Position numbers and translations under genes: made by a program. This document shows positions 1 to 6,744 of a stretch of 8,322 bases of DNA, one piece after another. The notes beneath the pieces are model-generated. The model made no database searches and was not told where the DNA came from. It was given only the letters and a program-made list of their open reading frames with translations. Position 1 is the stretch's first letter. Each line of letters begins with the position of its first letter. This DNA is from an uncultured Clostridia bacterium (GTDB taxonomy: Bacteria; Bacillota; Clostridia; Lachnospirales; Lachnospiraceae), in the NCBI GenBank assembly GCA_946620335.1, contig CAMONF010000189.1:1-8322 (forward strand), in the 5' to 3' direction.

Positions 1-27
1 CCCACTTTTCATTTTATGAAAAGTGGG
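1..27. repeat. Perfect 12-bp inverted repeat (hairpin)
   Basis: CCCACTTTTCAT (1-12) and ATGAAAAGTGGG (16-27) are exact reverse complements around a TTT loop. The right arm runs into the first copy of the 33-bp repeat at 19-51, so this hairpin is probably the edge of a REP-like array that continues to the left of the window. It could also act as a hairpin at the end of an upstream transcript, but no T-run follows it on the + strand. Confidence 0.75.
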
Positions 28-51
28 AAAAGGAACCGTCCCTAATTCCCA
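19..51. repeat. REP-like 33-bp repeat, copy 1
   Basis: This copy is identical to the one at 74-106 except for one base (A at 44, G at 99). Outer arms TGGGAA (24-29) and TTCCCA (46-51) are complementary. The core reads AGGGACGGTTCCT on the - strand and can fold on itself with one G-U pair. Hairpin units of this kind, with a GGGACGGTTCC core, are known from memory as dispersed intergenic repeats in Clostridia and are sometimes associated with REP-associated (Y1/IS200-like) transposases. That link is knowledge of the class and is not shown here, because no transposase lies in the window. Confidence 0.75.
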
Positions 52-73
52 TTTTCTCACTCCTCCTTCTCCA

Positions 74-106
74 AAAAGTGGGAAAAGGAACCGTCCCTGA
101 TTCCCA
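74..106. repeat. REP-like 33-bp repeat, copy 2
   Basis: This is the second copy in the same orientation, with its start 55 bp after the start of copy 1 and a single mismatch. Complementary arms TGGGAA (79-84) and TTCCCA (101-106) are kept, as is the AGGAACCGTCCCT core. The near identity of both copies, next to an unconserved spacer, argues for a mobile or recently duplicated unit and against an operator pair for the downstream gene. Confidence 0.75.
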
Positions 107-116
107 GTTTTCCTCA

Positions 117-145
117 TTGCGGAATCCCGCAAAAGAGGGTAAGAT
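117..145 (+). promoter_or_regulatory. Possible weak promoter and hairpin before the thioesterase gene
   Basis: TTGCGG (117-122) lies 17 bp before TAAGAT (140-145), a weak match to -35 and -10 boxes (3/6 and 4/6). The same TTGCGG forms a perfect 6-bp stem with CCGCAA (127-132) around an AATC loop. There is no T-run, so it is not a normal terminator. The remaining spacer to 194 shows nothing else. Confidence 0.25.
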
Positions 146-194
146 ATCTTTAACTCCGGCAGGAGCGGAAATGACACAAGGCAGGAATTGAACA

Positions 195-896
195 ATGTAC
201 GAATTTACCTCGCGAATCCGATACTCTGAAGTGAAGCCGGACGGAAAGCTTTCAGTCCTGGGGCTTGCCAACCGCATGCAGGACTGCTCGGTCTTTCACT
301 CCATCGAGGTCGGACGCGGACCGGAGATCTGGCTCAAGGAGTCGGTGGGCTGGGTCATCGTGGCCTGGCAAATCCACATTTTCCGGGAGCCGGAGATAGG
401 AGAGCGGATCACCACGCGGACCCAGGCTTACCAGTTCAGGGGCTTCGAGGCCAACAGACACTTCATCCTCTTCGATGAGAAGGGGGAGACGGTGGCCATG
501 GCCAACTCCAACTGGGCTTATTTTGATATGGCCGCCGGCAGGCCGATCCGGATTCCCCAGGCTGAAATGGACGCCTACGGGCTCGACGAGCCGCTTGACA
601 TGGAGGACGAGTCCAGAAAAATCTCGATTCCGGACGGGGAAGCGGAGTCCATGCTCCCCTACGAGGTCCACGCTGTGAGCCTGGACACCAACGGCCACGT
701 CAACAATGCCCGGTACATCGAGATGGCGGTCGCCTGTCTGACGCCCGATTTCCCCATTCGGAAGATCCGGGTCCAGTATATCCGCCAGGCCAAACTGGGT
801 GATGTCCTTGTCCCCAAGGTCTGGCATGACGAGAAGGGGTATGTCATCTGGCTCGAGTGCGACGGCCGGCCCTACGCAGTCACTGAATTCCAATAA
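195..896 (+). CDS. Acyl-ACP thioesterase
   Basis: This 233-aa protein is predicted to hydrolyse acyl-ACP and release free fatty acids in the cytoplasm, ending or diverting fatty-acid synthesis. It reads as the bacterial FatA/FatB-like family, a tandem hot-dog fold. The N-terminal hot-dog spans about residues 1-130, including a WLKESVGWVI segment (46-55) that normally lines the acyl pocket. The second hot-dog carries the hallmark DTNGHVNNARY (164-174), with the family's Asp164, Asn166 and His168 catalytic-site residues. Length is normal for bacterial members, which lack the plant transit peptide, and there is no signal peptide or membrane segment. The start ATG follows an AGGA (183-186) at 8-nt spacing, a modest ribosome site. 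It stands alone, 180 bp from the next gene. Acyl-chain preference cannot be read from the sequence. Confidence 0.9.
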   Translation: MYEFTSRIRYSEVKPDGKLSVLGLANRMQDCSVFHSIEVGRGPEIWLKESVGWVIVAWQIHIFREPEIGERITTRTQAYQFRGFEANRHFILFDEKGETVAMANSNWAYFDMAAGRPIRIPQAEMDAYGLDEPLDMEDESRKISIPDGEAESMLPYEVHAVSLDTNGHVNNARYIEMAVACLTPDFPIRKIRVQYIRQAKLGDVLVPKVWHDEKGYVIWLECDGRPYAVTEFQ

Positions 897-1076
897 TACC
901 CCAAAAGCGGTCCGTACAGCCGCGGTCGTGGATACATGCTGCAACAGAACAGGAACCACCTCCGCCTCCATCGTGGAGACAGATCACAAAATGTCCCCGC
1001 CCCGAACCGGGGCAGACGACAATATGCCTCCGCCCCTCAGGCGCGAAGGCCCCAAAGAAAGGACGGAACAACCAAA
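897..1076. other. 180-bp spacer without a recognised gene
   Basis: The open frame of cvfB runs upstream into this spacer from 936, but the segment is arginine- and proline-rich, unlike the family, and is read here as untranslated. Small hairpins are present: CTCCA/TGGAG (966-970/974-978) and GCCCCG/CGGGGC (999-1004/1008-1013). Neither is followed by T residues, so no terminator can be called for the thioesterase gene and no clear promoter for cvfB. Readthrough from the thioesterase gene is possible. Confidence 0.5.
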
Positions 1077-1919
1077 ATGATTGAATTAGGAAAAATGCAG
1101 AAGCTTCTGGTCGTCAAAAAGGAATCCTTCGGCGCCTACCTGGGCGAAACGGAGGATGCCGACCGCGACAGCCGCGTGCTCCTGCCCGCCAAGCAGGTGC
1201 CGGAAGGCTGTGAGGCGGGGGACGCGCTCAAGGTCTTCATTTACCGGGACTCTCAGGACAGACTGATCGCAACGACCAGGGAGCCCAAAATCCTGCTCCA
1301 CGGCGTGGCGGTGCTGAAGTGCAGCCAGGTCAACCGGATCGGCGCCTTCCTGGACTGGGGCCTTGAGAAGGACCTGCTCCTGCCGTACCACGAGCAGACC
1401 CGCCAGGTGAAGAGCGGCGAGGACGTGCTCGTCGCCCTCTACATTGACAAGAGCGGTCGTCTGGCCGCCACCATGAAGGTCTATCCCTACCTGCGGAAGG
1501 ATCCGCCCTACGTGGTCGGGGACAGCGTCAGCGGCACCGTGTACCAGGTGGCCCACAATTTCGGCGTCTTCATCGCTGTCGACAACATGTACTCCGGCAT
1601 GATCCCCAAGCGGGAAATGCAGACATCCTTCACGCCCGGCCAGGTCCTAAAGCTCCGCGTCACCAACGTCAAGGAGGACGGCAAGCTGGACCTGTCCGCC
1701 CACGAGAAGGCCTACATCCAGCGCGGCGAGGACGCGGAGGCGGTCCTGGCTGTGATCCGGGACGACTACAGCGGTCGCCTTCCCTTCGACGACAAAGCGG
1801 ATCCGGAAAAGATCCGGGAGGTCTTCGGCCTCTCCAAGGCCGCCTTCAAGAGGGCCGTCGGAAAGCTTTACAAGGAAAGGGTCATTCGTCTTGAAGACGG
1901 GGAGATCCATGTAGTATAA
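1077..1919 (+). CDS. cvfB: CvfB/YitL-family S1 RNA-binding protein
   Basis: This 280-aa cytoplasmic protein belongs to the conserved virulence factor B family (Staphylococcus aureus CvfB, Bacillus subtilis YitL). CvfB is known as an RNA-binding regulator that affects virulence gene expression in S. aureus; the role in this organism is an inference. Three S1-like OB folds can be seen at about residues 1-68, 72-135 (HGVAVLKCSQVNRIGAFLDW) and 147-208 (VSGTVYQVAHNFGVFIAV). A C-terminal winged-helix segment at about 222-280 reads SGRLPFDDKADPEKIREVFG and then SKAAFKRAVGKLYKERVI, very close in pattern to the CvfB C-terminus. The ATG at 1077 is chosen because the family begins about here and AAAGGA (1058-1063) lies upstream. 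The frame is open back to 936, but that part is not family-like. Length is slightly below the roughly 300 aa usual in Bacilli. Confidence 0.9.
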   Translation: MIELGKMQKLLVVKKESFGAYLGETEDADRDSRVLLPAKQVPEGCEAGDALKVFIYRDSQDRLIATTREPKILLHGVAVLKCSQVNRIGAFLDWGLEKDLLLPYHEQTRQVKSGEDVLVALYIDKSGRLAATMKVYPYLRKDPPYVVGDSVSGTVYQVAHNFGVFIAVDNMYSGMIPKREMQTSFTPGQVLKLRVTNVKEDGKLDLSAHEKAYIQRGEDAEAVLAVIRDDYSGRLPFDDKADPEKIREVFGLSKAAFKRAVGKLYKERVIRLEDGEIHVV

Positions 1920-1920
1920 T
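1891..1920 (+). promoter_or_regulatory. Predicted promoter for dnaE inside the end of cvfB
   Basis: TTGAAG (1891-1896) and a perfect TATAAT (1915-1920) are separated by 18 bp; the -10 box overlaps the cvfB TAA stop at 1917-1919. Transcription would begin near 1926-1928. The resulting leader would pass through two hairpins, including the terminator at 1976-2002, before reaching dnaE. No better promoter is visible between that terminator and dnaE. Confidence 0.5.
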
Positions 1921-1924
1921 AAAA

Positions 1925-2038
1925 AGGCGCCCGGTCGCCGCCAAAGGCCGGCGCGCGCACGAAATTGAAGGACACGGCCCCCTCTTTTTGAGGGGGTCTT
2001 TTGAACCGTCAGACTCATTACAGGGGAGGGCGGCGCCT
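1925..2038 (+). promoter_or_regulatory. Possible structured leader of dnaE
   Basis: AGGCGCC (1925-1931) is perfectly complementary to GGCGCCT (2032-2038), which directly precedes the dnaE ribosome site. This would close a three-way structure containing a GC hairpin (CGCCG 1936-1940 with CGGCG 1949-1953) and the terminator hairpin. An alternative pairing of CGCCGCC (1936-1942) with GGCGGCG (2029-2035) would exclude both. In GC-rich DNA such pairings can be chance, so this is a tentative call. Confidence 0.25.
1976..2002 (+). terminator. Intrinsic terminator between cvfB and dnaE
   Basis: CCCCCTC (1978-1984) pairs with GAGGGGG (1990-1996) around a TTTTT loop. The stem can be extended by a G-U pair and a G-C pair (1976-1977 with 1997-1998). 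It is followed by TTTT (1999-2002). This is a compact, stable rho-independent terminator for cvfB. If the TATAAT promoter at 1915-1920 is used, the same hairpin would sit in the dnaE leader and could attenuate it. Confidence 0.8.
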
Positions 2039-2040
2039 AA

Positions 2041-2047
2041 GGGAGGT
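2041..2047 (+). promoter_or_regulatory. Ribosome binding site of dnaE
   Basis: GGGAGGT lies 5 nt before the ATG at 2053 and nearly matches the consensus anti-Shine-Dalgarno complement. It fixes the dnaE start, which also gives the expected MGFVHLHVHTEYS N-terminus. Confidence 0.85.
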
Positions 2048-2052
2048 AGCTC

Positions 2053-5000
2053 ATGGGATTTGTCCACCTTCACGTTCATACCGAATATTCGCTCCTGGAC
2101 GGATCCAACAAGATCAAGGAGTATGTGGCCCAGGTCAAGCGTCTGGGCATGAAGGCCTGCGCCATCACGGACCACGGCGTCATGTACGGCTGCATCGACT
2201 TCTACAAAGCCTGCCTCAATGAAGGCATCCGGCCTATCCTGGGCAGCGAGGTCTACGTGGCGCCGGGCAGCCGTTTTGACCGCGGCCAGAACACCCGTGA
2301 GGAGCGTTATTACCACCTGGTCCTCCTGGCCGAGAACAACAAGGGCTATGAGAACCTGGTCAAGATCGTCTCCGCCGGTTTCGTGGACGGCTTCTACTAC
2401 AAGCCCAGGGTCGACAAGGAAATCCTGCGCAAGTACCATGAGGGCATCATCTGCCTGTCCGCCTGCCTGGCCGGTGAGATTCCCAAACACATCACCCGCG
2501 GGGACTACGAGGGCGCGAAAAAGGCTGCTCTGGAGTACCGCGACATCTTTGGCGAGGACAATTTCTTCCTGGAAATGCAGGACCACGGCATCCCCGAGCA
2601 GAAGCACGTGAACCGCCAGCTGGTCCGCCTCCACGAGGATTTGGGCATTCCCCTGGTCTGCACCAACGACTGCCACTACACCTACAAGGAGGACGTGGAG
2701 GCCCACGACATCCTCCTCTGCCTCCAGACCGGCAAGAAGGTGGCCGATGAGGACCGCCTCCGCTATGAGGGCGGCCAGTACTACGTCAAGTCCCCCGAGG
2801 AAATGCAGGCCCTCTTCCGCTTTGTGCCGGAAGCCATTGAGAATACAGAAAAAATCGCCGAGCGCTGCTCCGTGGAGATCCGTTTCCACGAGCGAAAGCT
2901 CCCCCAGTACGACGTGCCGGCCCCCTACAACGCCTGGACCTACCTTAACAAGCTCTGCTTCGACGGCCTCAAGGAGCGCTATCCCGTGATCACGGACGAG
3001 ATCCGCGGCCGCCTCGAGGAGGAACTTGCGACCATCCGCGACATGGGCTTCGTGGACTATTTCCTGATCGTCTGGGACTACGTCAAGTTCGCCAGGGACC
3101 ACGGCATCCCGGTGGGCCCGGGCCGAGGCTCCGCCGCCGGCTCGGTCGTCTCTTATACCCTCGGCATCACGGACCTGGATCCTCTCAAGTACCAGCTCAT
3201 TTTCGAGCGCTTCCTGAACCCTGAGCGAATCACCATGCCCGATATCGATATGGACTTCTGCTTCGAGCGGAGGCAGGAGGTCATCGATTACGTCGTCGAA
3301 AAGTACGGCCGGGACCGGGTGGTCCAGATCATCACCTTCGGCACCATGGCTGCTCGGGGCGTCATCCGCGACGTGGCCCGGGTCCTGGATATGCCCTACT
3401 CCGAGGCCGACGAGATCGCCAAGATGATCCCCAAGGAGCTCAATATCACCCTGGACAAGGCTCTGAAAATGAACCCCGAGCTCAAAAAGCGCTACGACGA
3501 GGAGGAGCGGGTCCGCTACCTCATCGACATGGCAAGGCGCCTGGAGGGTCTGCCGAGAAATACCTCCATGCATGCGGCGGGTGTTGTCATTTCCCAGAAG
3601 CCGGTGGTGGAGTACGTGCCCCTCTCGAGGGCGGCCGACGGCTCCATCACGACCGAGTACACCATGACGACCCTGGAGGAGCTGGGCCTCCTTAAGATGG
3701 ATTTCCTGGGCCTCAGGACCCTGACCGTCATAAACGACGCCGTGAACCTGGTCAACCGCAAGCGGGCCGCCGCAGGGGAGGCGCCGCTCGTCATCCGGGA
3801 CATCGATTATAACGACCCCGGCGTCATGGAAATGATCGGAAAAGGCAAGTGCGAGGGCGTCTTCCAGCTGGAGTCCTCCGGCATGAAGAGCTTCATGAAG
3901 CAGCTCAAGCCCCGGACTTTGGAGGACATCATCGCGGGCATTTCCCTCTACCGGCCGGGTCCCATGGACTTCATTCCCAAGTACATAGCCGGCAAGGAAA
4001 ATGCAGACAGCGTCACCTACGAGTGCGAGCAGATGAGGCCCATCTTAGAGCCCACCTACGGGTGCATGGTCTACCAGGAGCAGGTCATGCAGATCGTCCG
4101 CGACCTGGCCGGCTACTCCATGGGCCAGTCCGACCTGGTCCGCCGCGCCATGTCCAAGAAGAAGGCGTCGGTCCTCGAGAAGGAGCGGAAGAACTTCGTC
4201 TACGGCAATCCGGACCAGCACGTGCCGGGCTGCGTCAGCAACGGCATAAAGCCGGAGGTGGCCAACAAGATCTTCGACGAGATGATGGACTTCGCCAACT
4301 ACGCCTTCAACAAGTCCCACGCCGCGGCCTACGCGGTGGTCTCCTTCCAGACCGCCTATCTTAAATATTATCATCCGGTGGAGTTCATGGCGGCTCTCAT
4401 GACCTCCGTCATCGACAACCCGGGCAAGTGCGCCGAATACATCATCCACTGCCGGGAAATGAAGATCCGCGTCCTGCCGCCCTCCGTCAACAGCAGCGAG
4501 GGCCCCTTCACCACCGAGGACGACTGCATCCGCTACGGCCTCTACGCCATCAAGAGCATCGGCCGGGGCGTCATTGACCGGATGGTGGAGGAGAGGGAGA
4601 AATTCGGAAGCTTCGAGTCCTTGAGGGATTTCATTTCCCGGACCTATGGGAAGGATATGAACAAGCGGGCCGTCGAGAACCTGATCAAAGCCGGGGCCAC
4701 GGACTGCCTGGAGGGGACCCGCAAGCAGCACATGCAGATCTATTCCCGCCTCATGGACCAGGCGGCCTCGGAGAGCAAGGAGCGGATCGTGGGGCAGATG
4801 AGCCTCATGGACTTCCTGGCGCCCGAGCAGCGCAAGGTCTTTGAGATCCGGATGCCCAATGTGGGCGAGTTCTCCAAGGAGGAGCTTTTGGCCGACGAGA
4901 AGGAGGTCATGGGCGTTTACCTGAGCGGCCATCCGCTGGAGGACTACACCGGGCTCCTCAAGGGGCGGACCAGCGCCCTGTCCACGGACTTCGCCCCGGA

Positions 5001-5529
5001 CGAGGAGACGGGGGAGCCGCGGGTCCAGAACGGGATCCGGGCCGTGGTCGGCGGTATGGTGACCGGCCGGACCATCAAGTATACGAGAAACAACAAAGTG
5101 ATGTGCTTCCTCACGGTCGAGGACCTGGTTGGCAGCGTGGAAGTCCTGGTCTTCCCCAACGTCTACGAGCGCTATAAGGCCAAGACGGAGGAGGAGTCCA
5201 AGATCCTGGTGGAAGGCCGGGTGTCCGCCGAGGAGGACAAGCCCAGCAAGCTGATCGCCGAGGAGATCACCCTCTTTTCAGAGGTGCCGCAGGAGCTGTG
5301 GCTGGCATTTCCCACCATGGATGCCTGGAAGGAGAAGACGGCGGAGGTCAGAGAGCTTCTGCAGGGGCCGGCGGGCCGGGATGCGGTCTTCATTTATATC
5401 AGGGAGAACCGGGCTTACCGGCGGGAGACCTCCCGGGGCATTACCGTGACGCCGGAGCTCATGGAGGCTCTGAGGCACGTCTGCGGGGAGGATTCCGTGA
5501 CACTGCGGACCGCCCGGCGTCAGGGGTGA
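2053..5529 (+). CDS. dnaE: DNA polymerase III subunit alpha
   Basis: This 1158-aa C-family polymerase synthesises DNA at the replication fork and is close in length to Escherichia coli DnaE (1160 aa). The order is an N-terminal PHP domain (about 1-230), then the palm with GPGRGSAAGS (355-364) and catalytic Asp397 and Asp399 in PDIDMDF, plus Asp550 in KMDFLGLRT. These correspond to E. coli D401, D403 and D555. The finger segment includes RAMSKKK (698-704, approximate) and FANYAFNKSHAAAYA (747-761). Helix-hairpin-helix motifs follow at about 826-890, an internal clamp-binding motif QMSLMDF (915-921), an OB fold (about 995-1075) and a short C-terminal domain. All nine PHP metal-ligand positions appear filled. 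Clostridia normally also encode PolC, outside this window. The pfkA gene follows with its own promoter. Confidence 0.98.
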   Translation: MGFVHLHVHTEYSLLDGSNKIKEYVAQVKRLGMKACAITDHGVMYGCIDFYKACLNEGIRPILGSEVYVAPGSRFDRGQNTREERYYHLVLLAENNKGYENLVKIVSAGFVDGFYYKPRVDKEILRKYHEGIICLSACLAGEIPKHITRGDYEGAKKAALEYRDIFGEDNFFLEMQDHGIPEQKHVNRQLVRLHEDLGIPLVCTNDCHYTYKEDVEAHDILLCLQTGKKVADEDRLRYEGGQYYVKSPEEMQALFRFVPEAIENTEKIAERCSVEIRFHERKLPQYDVPAPYNAWTYLNKLCFDGLKERYPVITDEIRGRLEEELATIRDMGFVDYFLIVWDYVKFARDHGIPVGPGRGSAAGSVVSYTLGITDLDPLKYQLIFERFLNPERITMPDIDMDFCFERRQEVIDYVVEKYGRDRVVQIITFGTMAARGVIRDVARVLDMPYSEADEIAKMIPKELNITLDKALKMNPELKKRYDEEERVRYLIDMARRLEGLPRNTSMHAAGVVISQKPVVEYVPLSRAADGSITTEYTMTTLEELGLLKMDFLGLRTLTVINDAVNLVNRKRAAAGEAPLVIRDIDYNDPGVMEMIGKGKCEGVFQLESSGMKSFMKQLKPRTLEDIIAGISLYRPGPMDFIPKYIAGKENADSVTYECEQMRPILEPTYGCMVYQEQVMQIVRDLAGYSMGQSDLVRRAMSKKKASVLEKERKNFVYGNPDQHVPGCVSNGIKPEVANKIFDEMMDFANYAFNKSHAAAYAVVSFQTAYLKYYHPVEFMAALMTSVIDNPGKCAEYIIHCREMKIRVLPPSVNSSEGPFTTEDDCIRYGLYAIKSIGRGVIDRMVEEREKFGSFESLRDFISRTYGKDMNKRAVENLIKAGATDCLEGTRKQHMQIYSRLMDQAASESKERIVGQMSLMDFLAPEQRKVFEIRMPNVGEFSKEELLADEKEVMGVYLSGHPLEDYTGLLKGRTSALSTDFAPDEETGEPRVQNGIRAVVGGMVTGRTIKYTRNNKVMCFLTVEDLVGSVEVLVFPNVYERYKAKTEEESKILVEGRVSAEEDKPSKLIAEEITLFSEVPQELWLAFPTMDAWKEKTAEVRELLQGPAGRDAVFIYIRENRAYRRETSRGITVTPELMEALRHVCGEDSVTLRTARRQG

Positions 5530-5587
5530 GATGGCGGAACTGCCGTTGTTAAGATGTCGGTTGATTGACTGCTTTCGGTGAAAAGTA

Positions 5588-5616
5588 TTGAAAAAAGCCC
5601 CTCTATGCTATAAAAT
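5588..5616 (+). promoter_or_regulatory. Predicted sigma-A promoter of pfkA
   Basis: TTGAAA (5588-5593) is separated by 17 bp from TAAAAT (5611-5616), matching 5/6 consensus positions at -10. An overlapping reading, TATAAA (5609-5614) preceded by TG at 5606-5607, gives an extended -10. The local AT-richness stands out sharply against the GC-rich flanks. It gives pfkA an independent start, with a leader of about 80 nt. Confidence 0.75.
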
Positions 5617-5690
5617 AATATTTAATTGTGGGGTTCATATGTAAGGGCGTGCAGGCCGCGTCGTTACCCCCTGAAATTCAGATGCCCGGC

Positions 5691-5696
5691 GGAGGA
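5691..5696 (+). promoter_or_regulatory. Ribosome binding site of pfkA
   Basis: GGAGGA lies 7 nt before the ATG at 5704. It decides between this ATG and an upstream in-frame TTG at 5626, which has no ribosome site and would add 26 residues that are not family-like. Confidence 0.9.
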
Positions 5697-5703
5697 CACT
5701 AAG

Positions 5704-6729
5704 ATGAGTGAAATTAAAACAATCGGTGTTTTAACAAGTGGTGGCGATGCCCCAGGCATGAACGCGGCTGTTCGCGCTGTTGTTCGCAGAGGTCTCGCTC
5801 TTGGCATGAAGGTCTACGGTATTTATAAGGGGTACCAGGGCCTCATCGACGGCGTTGAGGGAGAAGACATCCGGGAGCTGAGAGCCAAGGATGTTTCCGA
5901 TACCATCCAGAAGGGCGGTACCTTCCTTTACACGGCCCGCTGCATGGCTATGATGAAGCCGGCCGGCGTCAAGAAGGCCGCTGAGACCTGCCACAAGTAT
6001 GGCATCCAGGGTCTGGTCGTCATCGGCGGCGACGGCTCCTACCGCGGTGCCGAAAAGCTGGCCAACGAAGGCATCAATGTTGTCGGCGTGCCCGGCACCA
6101 TCGACCTGGATATCGCCTGCAGTGACTATACCATCGGCTTCGACACGGCTGTCAACACGGCCATGGAAGCCATCGATAAGGTGCGCGACACCTCCACCTC
6201 CCATGAGAGATGCTCCATCATCGAGGTCATGGGCAGACATGCCGGCTATATCGCCCTCTGGTGCGGTATCGCCAACGGCGCCGAAGACATTCTTCTGCCC
6301 GAGAAGTATGACTACGACGAGCAGAAGCTGATCGACAACATCATCGACAACAAGCGCCGCGGCAAGAGACATCACATCATCATCAATGCGGAAGGCGTCG
6401 GCCACTCCGCTTCCATGGCGAGACGAATCGAGGCCGCCACCGGCATCGAGACCCGCGCCACCATTCTCGGCTACATGCAGCGCGGCGGTGTGCCCACAGC
6501 CACGGACCGTGTCTACGCCTCCACCATGGGCTGCCTGGCGGTCGACTGCTTAGCAGCCGGCAAGACCAAGCGCGTCATCGCCTACAAGTACGGCGATTTC
6601 GTGGACTTTGACATCAACGAGGCCCTCAAGATGGAGAAGGAAATCTCCGAGTACCAGGTCCTCATTGCCAGATCCCTGTCCCACAACTACTACAAGAACG
6701 AGGCTGAGGGCAGAGAGACCGAGGATTGA
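5704..6729 (+). CDS. pfkA: 6-phosphofructokinase, ATP-dependent type
   Basis: This 341-aa cytoplasmic enzyme phosphorylates fructose 6-phosphate to fructose 1,6-bisphosphate, the committed step of glycolysis. The N-terminal nucleotide site GVLTSGGDAPGMNAA (8-22) is intact, as is GGDGS (108-112). Gly111 and Gly131 (PGTID) occupy the positions that in the PPi-dependent enzymes are usually Asp and Lys, so ATP use is predicted. The catalytic base is Asp134 (E. coli D127), with Arg169, MGR (176-178), Glu230, Arg251 and Arg260 for the sugar phosphate. Allosteric-site Arg24 and Arg28 are kept. Two oddities stand out: the near-universal Asn after the catalytic Asp is Leu135 (TIDLDI), and the sugar-phosphate His of GHIQRGG is Tyr257 (GYMQRGG). 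The first I recall in Lachnospiraceae relatives. The protein is about 20 aa longer than E. coli PfkA at the C-terminus. The methyltransferase gene starts 15 bp on. Confidence 0.97.
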   Translation: MSEIKTIGVLTSGGDAPGMNAAVRAVVRRGLALGMKVYGIYKGYQGLIDGVEGEDIRELRAKDVSDTIQKGGTFLYTARCMAMMKPAGVKKAAETCHKYGIQGLVVIGGDGSYRGAEKLANEGINVVGVPGTIDLDIACSDYTIGFDTAVNTAMEAIDKVRDTSTSHERCSIIEVMGRHAGYIALWCGIANGAEDILLPEKYDYDEQKLIDNIIDNKRRGKRHHIIINAEGVGHSASMARRIEAATGIETRATILGYMQRGGVPTATDRVYASTMGCLAVDCLAAGKTKRVIAYKYGDFVDFDINEALKMEKEISEYQVLIARSLSHNYYKNEAEGRETED

Positions 6730-6744
6730 TCCAGGGGACAATAT

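Noticed and set aside
14..277. 87-aa - strand frame over the repeats
   Set aside because: It crosses both REP-like copies and the start of the thioesterase gene, and translates to low-complexity repeats of the same repeat sequence.
999..1013. GCCCCG/CGGGGC hairpin as a terminator of the thioesterase gene
   Set aside because: No T-run follows; the downstream bases are AGACGACAATATG.
936..1076. Upstream extension of cvfB (47 residues)
   Set aside because: The extension is Arg/Pro/Gln-rich and unlike CvfB proteins. The family begins near the ATG at 1077.
1882..3573. Long - strand open frame of 563 aa opposite cvfB/dnaE
   Set aside because: It lies antisense to the conserved dnaE and is rich in Val, Leu, Asp and His, as expected from the complement of GC-rich codons. 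It has no recognisable domain.
4045..4932. Second long - strand frame of 295 aa opposite dnaE
   Set aside because: It has the same compositional signature as an antisense shadow, and dnaE is fully intact on the + strand.
5626..5703. TTG start extending PfkA by 26 residues
   Set aside because: It lies only about 10 bp after the -10 box and has no ribosome site, while GGAGGA fits the ATG at 5704 and the PfkA N-terminus.
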